Assembly (NCBI GenBank): GCA_013002265.1
Contig: JABDKK010000181.1
Span: 1 to 11,789, forward strand
Direction of reading: 5' to 3'
DNA from: Candidatus Nitrosopumilus sp.
GTDB taxonomy: Archaea; Thermoproteota; Nitrososphaeria; Nitrososphaerales; Nitrosopumilaceae
Length of the DNA stretch: 11,789 nucleotides
The notes under the pieces were generated by a model. That model did no database searches. It was not told the DNA's origin and saw nothing but the letters and a program-made list of their open reading frames with translations. The position numbers and the translations under genes are program-made. Within the stretch, counting starts at the first letter, position 1; each line of letters opens with the position of its first letter. This document shows, in pieces, positions 6,411-11,536 of the stretch.

Positions 6411-7589
6411 ATGAATTACCTTGTGTATTTTTTATTTATTGCTTTGATATCAATTCCTGCAACTAGCGGGGCCTTGGCTGATGTTTGGGAGATACAAATT
6501 CCAACTGATGCATCAAAAATAGATTCTAAAGCACATTTTATTCCTGTAGAGATTTCCATCAAACCAAATGATATGGTAATATGGGGAAATGGTGATGGGG
6601 AGGCTCACACAATTACTTCTGGCTCCTTGGAGACGGGTAGCGACGGTAAGTTTGATAGCGGTTTTCTCAAACCAGGCAGGCAATTCATGACAGGGTTTGA
6701 TGAGGAATTTGGAGAGATAAAATATTTTTGTATAATTCATCCTTGGATGATTGGAATAATCAACATAGTTGATCTTCCTGAGGGCTATCAGGTATTTCAC
6801 AACGTAGGATCTAAAGTTGCAGATACATCGTTTGATATTCAGTACAAAGTACAAAGAAATCTTTCAGATGTGACAGTAGAGCCAGCAAGAAAGATGCTTG
6901 TGTTTAGCTTTGTAGGAAAGATTGACAATGATTTGTTTGTTGTCAACCTTCCAGAGGAATTGATAAAAAACCCTCAAACTGTCTGGGTTGGAAATGAGCA
7001 GATCATGAATTTTAGCTCAGAGTCTTCAGAAGGGTTTACCAAAATGTCAATTCCACTGGATGCACATACAGCACAAATCAAGATAGTTGGAACAGAAGCA
7101 ATTGGAGAAACTCCAAAAAAACCATATTTGCTAATTAACCAAGTTTTTACAATTACTGACAAGAAAACATACAATCCAGGAGATACCATCACATTGTCTG
7201 GTGAGATAAAAAACATTAGTCAATTAAACATCATTACTGCAAACATTGTTTCCCCAACAGGGGTTACAATTCACACTAAAGACATTGTGTTAATGGGCTC
7301 AAGATTCACAGTCGAAATCAATTCTGATGCACTTAGGGATTTTGGTGAATACAGAATTGAGTTTCAAGGAAAAGACATGAATGCTTCACCAATCAAGTTT
7401 AGCTACGAGCCAAAAAAAGAGTATCACTTGTCACCTAAAAAACAGATGGAAATGCTAGAGCATCCAAGTGATGTGTTGTGCAATGAAGGCTTAGAGTTGG
7501 TAAAGAAAAACTCTAATGGAAATGCTGTTTGTTTGAGCAAAGATTCTGCAAAAATCCTAGTACAGAGAGGATGGGCAGATTATTTTTAA
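6411..7589 (+). CDS. Secreted cupredoxin (plastocyanin-like) domain protein
   Basis: 392 residues. A signal peptide (about 1-23, ending near SGALA) is followed by a type 1 copper cupredoxin domain (about 25-122) with ligands His66 (EAHTITSG), Cys107, His110 and Met113 (YFCIIHPWM). All four are present, so a blue-copper electron-transfer site is predicted, outside the membrane. Residues about 130-335 form beta-sandwich domains, the later part (TYNPGDTITLSGEI...) resembling a bacterial Ig/MG2-like fold. The C-terminal module HPSDVLCNEGLELVKKNSNG followed by NAVCLSKDSAKILVQRGW is a short two-Cys motif seen at the end of many thaumarchaeal secreted proteins. Thaumarchaea use such copper proteins in place of cytochromes c; a partner such as the nearby multicopper oxidase is possible but not shown. 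It converges on the SnoaL-like gene. Confidence 0.93.
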   Translation: MNYLVYFLFIALISIPATSGALADVWEIQIPTDASKIDSKAHFIPVEISIKPNDMVIWGNGDGEAHTITSGSLETGSDGKFDSGFLKPGRQFMTGFDEEFGEIKYFCIIHPWMIGIINIVDLPEGYQVFHNVGSKVADTSFDIQYKVQRNLSDVTVEPARKMLVFSFVGKIDNDLFVVNLPEELIKNPQTVWVGNEQIMNFSSESSEGFTKMSIPLDAHTAQIKIVGTEAIGETPKKPYLLINQVFTITDKKTYNPGDTITLSGEIKNISQLNIITANIVSPTGVTIHTKDIVLMGSRFTVEINSDALRDFGEYRIEFQGKDMNASPIKFSYEPKKEYHLSPKKQMEMLEHPSDVLCNEGLELVKKNSNGNAVCLSKDSAKILVQRGWADYF

Positions 7590-7601
7590 AATTGTTTAAA
7601 T

Positions 7602-7614
7602 AAAAATAAAAAAA
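7602..7614 (-). terminator. T-rich terminator of the SnoaL-like gene
   Basis: On the minus strand a T-rich tract (TTTTTTTATTTTTA) follows the stop codon at 7622 within 8-20 nt. It lies in the 32-bp gap between two convergent genes. Confidence 0.4.
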
Positions 7615-7621
7615 TAGCATT

Positions 7622-8551
7622 CTAGTATAATCCAATTTGTTTCATAAATTCCAGATTATCCCAGAACAAGTATTCCTCAGTCATCACACCATCTTCCCAA
7701 TAGCCAATAGTTGCCATTGTGAGTTTGTATGATTTTCCAGTAGGCGAAATTACAGTTCCATCGGGCAATGGCATGGGTTCTGTAAACGTTCCTTCAATAA
7801 CTCCAATCACACTAGTCCACTGTCCTGATGCAATCTTGATTGGGTGTTGTTCTATTCTGGTATCAGGTGCCCAGACAAACATTGCTTTCAAATCCTCAAT
7901 ATGAGGCTCGATTCCTACAGTTGTACGACCGTCAGGCCAATGTACGATTATATCCATTGAATGACTTTCATGCAATCTATCCCATTGCTGGTTTGTAAAC
8001 ACATCAAAATCCAATTCATCAAATGTTTCAAGATGTTGCTGAGCCAAAAGCTCTGCTGTTTCGGATTTTGTCAATTCATCTTTGTGATGTGTGTCATCCA
8101 TGTCAGAATGATCATCTTTGTTCATTTTATCCAGCATCTTCTCAATGTGTTTTAGAAGCTTTGATTCATCGATTTGACTCATTTTCTTAATTTTCATATC
8201 ATGGTGTTCAGCCATCATGGATTTCATGGAATCAATCATTTGATCTTTGTTCATCGATTTCATTTTTTCTAGCATTTGCAAATGTTTTTGCTTCATTTTT
8301 TCTTTGGATTCGTGAGATGATTCACCGTGCTTTGCTTTGTCTTCACCGTATCTGTCTTTGGATTCAGATTGTTCAACCTCAGAGCATAGTTTATCTCCGC
8401 AGACTATGGATTTAGTTGCAGAACCATACTTTTGTGTGGGAGTTCCCGATGCTTTTGTGGCATCAGCTGTCTGTAAGACATCAATGGATCCTACAACAGC
8501 AAATGTCAACAGTATTGCAATACTGAATGCAACAGTAAGTTGTTTTTTCAT
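7622..8551 (-). CDS. Secreted Met/His-rich protein with C-terminal SnoaL-like (NTF2-fold) domain
   Basis: 309 residues from ATG 8551. A signal peptide (MKKQLTVAFSIAILLTFAVV..., cleavage near ADA at about 31) is followed by a short motif YGSATKSIVCGDKLCSE (42-58) with Cys51 and Cys56, typical of thaumarchaeal exported proteins. Residues about 60-160 are a charged, probably helical segment holding 13 Met (86-151) and 8 His (80-156), reminiscent of copper-binding Met/His segments. Residues about 165-305 resemble the SnoaL/ester-cyclase NTF2-like fold (HLETFDELDF, DIIVHWPDGRTTVGIE, GTFTEPMPLPDGTVISPTGK, EEYLFWDN). An earlier in-frame start at 8779 is rejected because it would precede the signal peptide and overlap the divergent gene. 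TATA at 8575-8582; the 36-bp element at 8603-8638 lies behind it. Enzymatic role unknown; the metal-binding idea is inference. Confidence 0.9.
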   Translation of the reverse strand: MKKQLTVAFSIAILLTFAVVGSIDVLQTADATKASGTPTQKYGSATKSIVCGDKLCSEVEQSESKDRYGEDKAKHGESSHESKEKMKQKHLQMLEKMKSMNKDQMIDSMKSMMAEHHDMKIKKMSQIDESKLLKHIEKMLDKMNKDDHSDMDDTHHKDELTKSETAELLAQQHLETFDELDFDVFTNQQWDRLHESHSMDIIVHWPDGRTTVGIEPHIEDLKAMFVWAPDTRIEQHPIKIASGQWTSVIGVIEGTFTEPMPLPDGTVISPTGKSYKLTMATIGYWEDGVMTEEYLFWDNLEFMKQIGLY

Positions 8552-8574
8552 TAACAACAAATTGAGTTTTTTAC

Positions 8575-8582
8575 ATATAATA
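8575..8582 (-). promoter_or_regulatory. TATA box of the SnoaL-like gene
   Basis: The minus strand reads TATTATAT, centred about 27.5 nt before ATG 8551, which fixes the start just ahead of the signal peptide. The shared 36-bp element begins 20 nt further upstream. Confidence 0.6.
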
Positions 8583-8602
8583 CTCAAAGACAGATGTCTC
8601 AT

Positions 8603-8638
8603 CTGATTTTCAATATTGGAAATCGTTTTCGGAAATTG
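8603..8638 (-). promoter_or_regulatory. Copy 1 of a shared 36-bp operator-like element
   Basis: On the minus strand the element contains a half-site ATTTCCG, then 13 bp further on the near-palindrome ATTTCCA-ATAT-TGAAAAT (8606-8623), flanked by CA at one end and CAG at the other. It aligns without gaps to the copies at 10233 and 11076. It lies between the TATA boxes of the SnoaL-like gene (20 nt away) and of the small Cys-rich operon (10 nt away), so it could act on both transcripts. The regulator is unknown. Confidence 0.68.
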
Positions 8639-8648
8639 TCTATTTTTG

Positions 8649-8656
8649 TAATATAT
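8649..8656 (+). promoter_or_regulatory. TATA box of the small Cys-rich operon
   Basis: TAATATAT is centred about 24.5 nt before ATG 8677, supporting a start there rather than at the internal ATG 8734. It lies 10 nt from the 36-bp element. Confidence 0.55.
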
Positions 8657-8676
8657 GATGAGGTCCAAATATTCAC

Positions 8677-8832
8677 ATGAAAATACAATTAGAAGATCCA
8701 AGTTTTTCAAAAAATATTGGGTTTTATTCAAAGATGTCAAGAAAATGTCTTGTATGCAATAGCCACAAAATTGTGTCAAACCAGTACGGAATACTCTGTG
8801 AGTGCTGCGGAACTTTGGTGAGTTTTGAATAA
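8677..8832 (+). CDS. 51-aa Cys-rich zinc-ribbon-like protein
   Basis: The frame reads MKIQLEDPSFSKNIGFYSKM, then SRKCLVCNSHKIVSNQYGIL and CECCGTLVSFE. A CxxC pair (KCLVC) and a second CECC, 14 residues apart, form the standard two-knuckle zinc-ribbon spacing. The start at 8677 fits the TATA box at 8649-8656; an internal ATG at 8734 (MSRKC) would give a 32-aa version that keeps all cysteines. The stop is two bases before the ATG of the next Cys-rich gene, so the two are almost certainly cotranscribed and perhaps translationally coupled. Divergent from the SnoaL-like gene across the 36-bp element. Function unknown; the ribbon suggests zinc-dependent protein or nucleic-acid binding. Confidence 0.72.
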   Translation: MKIQLEDPSFSKNIGFYSKMSRKCLVCNSHKIVSNQYGILCECCGTLVSFE

Positions 8833-8834
8833 CA

Positions 8835-9047
8835 ATGGCAGCAACATGTAGAGGAGTGTGCTACAGATACAAGAGTATTGGAACTGCAATGCAGCTAAAA
8901 TATGAGAAAGGGCAGAAAAGATGCAGTTTTTGTGGAATTTTTATTGATTGCGAAGACGTAAGATGCCCATGCTGCCACACGGTATTAAGAACAAAAGCAA
9001 GAAACAGACTATCAAAAGTAAAAAAATTAAAATCTGCTTACCAGTAG
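8835..9047 (+). CDS. Small Cys-rich zinc-ribbon-like protein (70 aa), paralogue of the one at 831
   Basis: MAATCRGVC... with Cys5, Cys9, Cys30, Cys33, Cys39, Cys44, Cys46 and Cys47. The ungapped match over 63 residues to the protein at 831-1022 includes seven shared cysteines and KYE-G-K, CS-CG-F, RC-CC-T-LR. The tail is strongly basic (RTKARNRLSKVKKLK). The unusual final CxCC and the fixed C5-C9-C30-C33 spacing define a distinct mini-family, likely with bound zinc. It is the second gene of an operon with the 51-aa ribbon protein (2-bp gap). Its last 10 bases overlap, tail to tail, the end of the winged-helix gene on the other strand. I do not recognise a named family; a nucleic-acid-linked role is only suggested by the basic tail. 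Confidence 0.82.
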   Translation: MAATCRGVCYRYKSIGTAMQLKYEKGQKRCSFCGIFIDCEDVRCPCCHTVLRTKARNRLSKVKKLKSAYQ

Positions 9048-9388
9048 GAGCTTACTCCCATTCCCTCATTTTCAACAATTTGTACATCTAATGCCTCTAG
9101 ACCAAATATCACATAGATTGATTTTAGTCGGTTTTGATAAAGAAAATATTTTTTTCCATCATCAGTAACAATAGATCCTGTAACTTTTAGAATTTTATTC
9201 TCTTCAAGATCATTTACACGTCTGTAGGCAGTAGTCATTGGTATGTCACAGTTTTTAACAATCTCGACAACAGATTTTGGTTTCTCTATTGTATAGTTCA
9301 TTATGGTTCTAGAGTAATCATCAGATAGTGCTTTGAGAATTGCCTTTCTTAGATTAGAATCTCTTCCTAAAATTTTAAAGTCAGCCAT
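9038..9388 (-). CDS. Winged helix-turn-helix (ArsR-like) transcriptional regulator
   Basis: 116 residues, a single winged-helix domain. An N-terminal helix (SNLRKAILKALSDDYSRTIM, 11-30) is followed by KPKSVVEIVKNCDIPMTTAYRRVNDLEENKIL (about 37-67), the helix-turn-helix with recognition helix around TTAYRRVNDL, and a beta-wing (VTGSIVTDDGKKYFLY, about 69-84). The C-terminal helix and tail (KSIYVIFGLEALDVQIVENE) may dimerise. No cysteine cluster or other obvious metal site is present apart from Cys47, so a metal-sensing ArsR type is not indicated. The start is supported by a minus-strand ATTATATT box (9413-9420) 28 nt upstream. It lies inside the cluster of genes that carry the 36-bp element and is therefore a candidate regulator of them, though its own promoter lacks a copy. 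Confidence 0.87.
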   Translation of the reverse strand: MADFKILGRDSNLRKAILKALSDDYSRTIMNYTIEKPKSVVEIVKNCDIPMTTAYRRVNDLEENKILKVTGSIVTDDGKKYFLYQNRLKSIYVIFGLEALDVQIVENEGMGVSSYW

Positions 9389-9456
9389 TATCCAATTTCT
9401 ATTATATCATAGAATATAATCTTGATATAAAAAATAAAGACAATACGTCATTACAT

Positions 9457-10194
9457 TCAGGATTGAAGTTGTAAATTCCAAGCTTTCATTCCGCCATCTA
9501 GGACCTGAAAGTCAATTCCTTCCTGTGCAAGCGCATATGTTGCAATTGTTGCTCTGTTTCCAGAACCGCAAAAAACTACTACCGGTTTGTCATTAGGAAT
9601 GCCATCCATTCCATTTGGTTGAAATATTTCAGAAAGAGGAATATTTACAACCCCGTCAATTTTAGATTCCAGCAATTCTTCGGGTTCCCTTACATCAAGC
9701 AAGTACAAATCCTCATTTGCATTGATTTTTTCCATTAATTCTTTTGAATCAATCACTGTTTGAGAGCTAGAAATCAGATTTTCAGATAAATTGCTCATGC
9801 CCCCATCAAGGTAGAAAGTCTGTATTCCCAATTCAGTCATGGATTTGGATGCTTCTTTTGCAAATGTCTCGTCATTGTCAACTAAAACAAAATTGTACTT
9901 TGCAACAACATCAGGCAATTTGGCCTTAATCGTATTTACTCTTTTTTCCAGAGTTGTAGAATCTAATGCATCATGAGATGCGCCAACTATATGGCCTGAT
10001 TGATATTCTTGAGCAGTTCTAATATCAACTACAAAAACCCGTTCATTGTTCTCAAGTAGAACATTGAGTGTTTCAATGTCTACAGCATTTTTTTCAAGAG
10101 AGTTGATTTCGGAATCGGGCTGTAGGGATGCTGCGCCAACAATAGCAATTCCAACAATTATAGACGCAATTATTCCGATGGTTTTTGTTTGCAT
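9457..10194 (-). CDS. Exported tandem rhodanese; first domain inactive, second active
   Basis: 245 residues. A hydrophobic N-terminus (TIGIIASIIVGIAIVGAA, about 5-22) is a signal peptide or membrane anchor, so the protein faces outward. Two rhodanese domains follow. Domain 1 (about 37-135) has VVDIRTAQEYQSGHIVGASH but its active-site loop reads LVDNDETFAKEAS with no Cys. Domain 2 (about 146-243) has LLDVREPEEL, GVVNIPLSEI and a complete loop Cys209-GSGN-Arg214. The active domain should transfer sulfane sulfur or handle persulfides; the first is probably structural. The start is fixed by TATAATAA on the minus strand (10217-10224) about 26.5 nt upstream. Divergent from DUF302 across the 36-bp element at 10233. 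The substrate is not predictable. Confidence 0.93.
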   Translation of the reverse strand: MQTKTIGIIASIIVGIAIVGAASLQPDSEINSLEKNAVDIETLNVLLENNERVFVVDIRTAQEYQSGHIVGASHDALDSTTLEKRVNTIKAKLPDVVAKYNFVLVDNDETFAKEASKSMTELGIQTFYLDGGMSNLSENLISSSQTVIDSKELMEKINANEDLYLLDVREPEELLESKIDGVVNIPLSEIFQPNGMDGIPNDKPVVVFCGSGNRATIATYALAQEGIDFQVLDGGMKAWNLQLQS

Positions 10195-10216
10195 AAAACT
10201 TGATACTCTAATATTG

Positions 10217-10224
10217 TTATTATA
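10217..10224 (-). promoter_or_regulatory. TATA box of the tandem rhodanese gene
   Basis: Minus strand TATAATAA centred about 26.5 nt before ATG 10194, 8 nt from the 36-bp element. Confidence 0.6.
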
Positions 10225-10232
10225 CTAAAGCA

Positions 10233-10268
10233 CGTTTTTCACAAATAATTTCCACATATGGAAATCGT
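10233..10268 (+). promoter_or_regulatory. Copy 2 of the shared 36-bp operator-like element
   Basis: Holds the perfect palindrome ATTTCCA-CATA-TGGAAAT (10248-10265) and an extra left half-site TTTTTCA (10235-10241) exactly 13 bp before it. It sits in the 111-bp gap between the rhodanese and DUF302 starts, 8 nt from one TATA box and 7 nt from the other, an ideal place for one regulator to control both. It aligns without gaps with the copies at 8603 (inverted) and 11076. Confidence 0.75.
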
Positions 10269-10275
10269 ATTTTTC

Positions 10276-10283
10276 TAATATAT
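10276..10283 (+). promoter_or_regulatory. TATA box of the DUF302 gene
   Basis: TAATATAT centred about 26.5 nt before ATG 10306. This places the start there and not at the ATG 10282, which would overlap the TATA box. Confidence 0.6.
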
Positions 10284-10305
10284 GCTCAAAATTTTAATTG
10301 TTTTC

Positions 10306-10692
10306 ATGAGTTTTACATTCACAGTTAAAACCCAAAAAAACATAGATGATGCAATTTTGGATCTAACTGAAAACCTAAAAGGAATTGGATTTGGGTTATT
10401 GGAGACGTTGGATTTCAAAAAGATCCTAGCAGAAAAGGGATTGGAGTTTGCAGATGATTACAAACTAATGGAAGTGTGTAATCCACACCTTGCAAAACAA
10501 GTGCTAGAGGCCAACCCTGATCTTGGATTGTTATTGCCATGCACTATTGCTGTTTATAAAAAAGATAATGAGAATTTTATTAGTTTGGCAAGACCTACAT
10601 CTTTGCTTTCGATGGTATCAGACGAAAATCTCAAGATTTCAGGCGAAGATATTGAAAAAAATCTCATTAAAATAATTGAAAGCGTAAAATAA
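10306..10692 (+). CDS. DUF302 family protein
   Basis: 128 residues beginning MSFTFTVKTQKNIDDAILDL, the usual opening of DUF302 proteins, with the conserved GIGFGLLETLDFKKIL and EVCNPHLAKQVLEANPDLG (about 56-74; Cys58) and LLPCTIAVYK (Cys79). It is a compact single-domain, probably cytoplasmic and dimeric protein. DUF302 members occur in many bacteria and archaea, often next to sulfur, thiol or redox genes, and no reaction is firmly assigned. An upstream in-frame ATG at 10282 is rejected because it lies inside the TATA box and adds non-family residues. Divergent from the tandem rhodanese and sharing with it the 36-bp element, which suggests coregulation. It is followed by a convergent hairpin/T-rich region shared with the next gene. 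Confidence 0.92.
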   Translation: MSFTFTVKTQKNIDDAILDLTENLKGIGFGLLETLDFKKILAEKGLEFADDYKLMEVCNPHLAKQVLEANPDLGLLLPCTIAVYKKDNENFISLARPTSLLSMVSDENLKISGEDIEKNLIKIIESVK

Positions 10693-10739
10693 AAATCAAA
10701 AAATGACAGAGTTTATGGTTGAACCATTTCAACTCTGTC
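10693..10739 (-). terminator. Hairpin plus T-tract terminator between convergent genes
   Basis: GACAGAGTT (10705-10713) and AACTCTGTC (10731-10739) form a perfect 9-bp stem, with a nested ATGGT/ACCAT stem inside. On the minus strand the hairpin is followed at once by CATTTTTTGATTTTTATTTT, so it looks like an intrinsic terminator for the gene ending at 10713. The stem overlaps that gene's last codons and its stop. Confidence 0.55.
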
Positions 10740-11030
10740 TTGGAGTCGATCATAATATCCGTTCATTTCCATTGAAGGAAGGTAAAATGTAGCAGATACT
10801 ATGTCACCTACTTGTGCACTACATTCGGGCACAACCACGTTCACACCATATACGGATTCACCAACACAGCCATGCTCTGTCACTGCTATCACTGTAACAT
10901 TTTCAGTTACTTGTGTTGGAATGAAATTCCATGGAGTTAGCAAGAAAATAAGGACAACAGCTGTTCCTGCAGCTATCATTCCCCACATTGCTAGTCGTGG
11001 TGGTTTTTTTTCTTGTTTTTGGCCTAACAT
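10713..11030 (-). CDS. Single-pass membrane protein with a conserved Cys pair, paralogue of the gene at 11161
   Basis: 105 residues from ATG 11030. A basic cytoplasmic start (GQKQEKKPPR) is followed by one membrane helix (about 14-32), leaving a C-terminal outward domain with VTVIAVTEHGC (Cys55) and VPEC (Cys70). The segment VIAVTE-GC-x2-E-x3-G-x2-V-x3-EC matches the protein at 11161 position for position, with both cysteines 15 residues apart in each, so the two are paralogues. The cysteines may form a disulfide or bind metal outside the cell. Start choice: a TATA-like ATTTAA (11060-11065) is about 32 nt before this ATG, and an in-frame GTG at 11039 is possible. The 36-bp element at 11076 lies behind that TATA. 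Function unknown. Confidence 0.87.
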   Translation of the reverse strand: MLGQKQEKKPPRLAMWGMIAAGTAVVLIFLLTPWNFIPTQVTENVTVIAVTEHGCVGESVYGVNVVVPECSAQVGDIVSATFYLPSMEMNGYYDRLQDRVEMVQP

Positions 11031-11075
11031 TTTCCTCACACAACATAGGTGAAATTAGGATTTAACATCCAGAAA

Positions 11076-11111
11076 CAATTTCCACATACAGTTTTCACAA
11101 ATGAAAATCAA
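11076..11111 (+). promoter_or_regulatory. Copy 3 of the shared 36-bp operator-like element
   Basis: Holds the near-palindrome GTTTTCA-CAAA-TGAAAAT (11091-11108) and an extra left half-site ATTTCCA (11078-11084) exactly 13 bp before it. It lies in the divergent region between the two paralogous membrane-protein genes, about 11 nt from one TATA-like box and 20 nt from the other. It shares AATTTCCACATA and TTTTCACAAAT with copy 2, in swapped order. Confidence 0.7.
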
Positions 11112-11131
11112 GAGTGGAAAATACCTACTTG

Positions 11132-11139
11132 TTTTTAAG
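11132..11139 (+). promoter_or_regulatory. TATA-like box of the membrane-protein gene at 11161
   Basis: TTTTTAAG is centred about 25.5 nt before ATG 11161, 20 nt after the 36-bp element. Confidence 0.5.
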
Positions 11140-11160
11140 ATGTTTTAGTGTAAAATCAGC

Positions 11161-11463
11161 ATGTCAGGAACTAACATCAAACCTAACAAAAAATCAAGTA
11201 AAAACAGTACTTTCATCATTGCAGGAGTAATCGCTCTTGGAGCAGGGTTGCTTTTTGCGTATTTGATGTTTTACACATCACCAGAGCACAATATGGAAAT
11301 GGTCAAAGTAATTGCAGTAACAGAAGATGGGTGCATAGCTGAAACTATGGATGGCTATGCAGTAAATATTGGTGAATGTAATGCCACCCCAGGTCAGTTT
11401 GTTGACGCACTAGTTGATCAAAAGACAAAAGAACGTGCAGCCCTAATGAATCCAACTAATTAG
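11161..11463 (+). CDS. Single-pass membrane protein with a conserved Cys pair, paralogue of the gene at 10713
   Basis: 100 residues. A basic N-terminus (KPNKKSSKNS) precedes one membrane helix (about 18-37); the outward domain carries VKVIAVTEDGC (Cys58) and IGEC (Cys73). The Cys-to-Cys region matches the paralogue at 10713 without gaps (shared VIAVTE, GC, E, G, V, EC), while the C-terminal tails differ (VDQKTKERAALMNP here). Topology by the positive-inside rule places the Cys domain outside, where a disulfide is plausible. The pair is divergently transcribed from one intergenic region holding the third 36-bp element, the usual result of an inverted duplication. I do not recognise a named family; a role in thiol or copper handling is only suggested by the Cys pair and its neighbours. 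Confidence 0.87.
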   Translation: MSGTNIKPNKKSSKNSTFIIAGVIALGAGLLFAYLMFYTSPEHNMEMVKVIAVTEDGCIAETMDGYAVNIGECNATPGQFVDALVDQKTKERAALMNPTN

Positions 11464-11506
11464 ATTTCAAAATGTGTTTTTTTCATTTTTGGAATTTGGA
11501 TTCAAG

Positions 11507-11516
11507 TTTTATTTAC
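11507..11516 (+). promoter_or_regulatory. TATA box of the partial rhodanese-like gene
   Basis: TTTTATTTAC is centred about 26 nt before ATG 11537, supporting that start. Confidence 0.5.
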
Positions 11517-11536
11517 AATCAGAAGCATGATACATT

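Noticed and set aside
6513..6854. 113-aa minus-strand open frame (also 6974-7216)
   Set aside because: Both lie opposite the cupredoxin gene, whose copper ligands and signal peptide are intact.
8671..8684. ATTCA-CA-TGAAAAT inverted repeat near the start of the 51-aa gene
   Set aside because: The spacer is 2 instead of 4 nt and it spans the start codon; it does not fit the 36-bp element and is probably chance in AT-rich DNA.
8552..8779. N-terminal extension of the SnoaL-like protein to 8779
   Set aside because: It would place 76 residues before a normal signal peptide, run through the promoter and the 36-bp element, and overlap the divergent Cys-rich gene.
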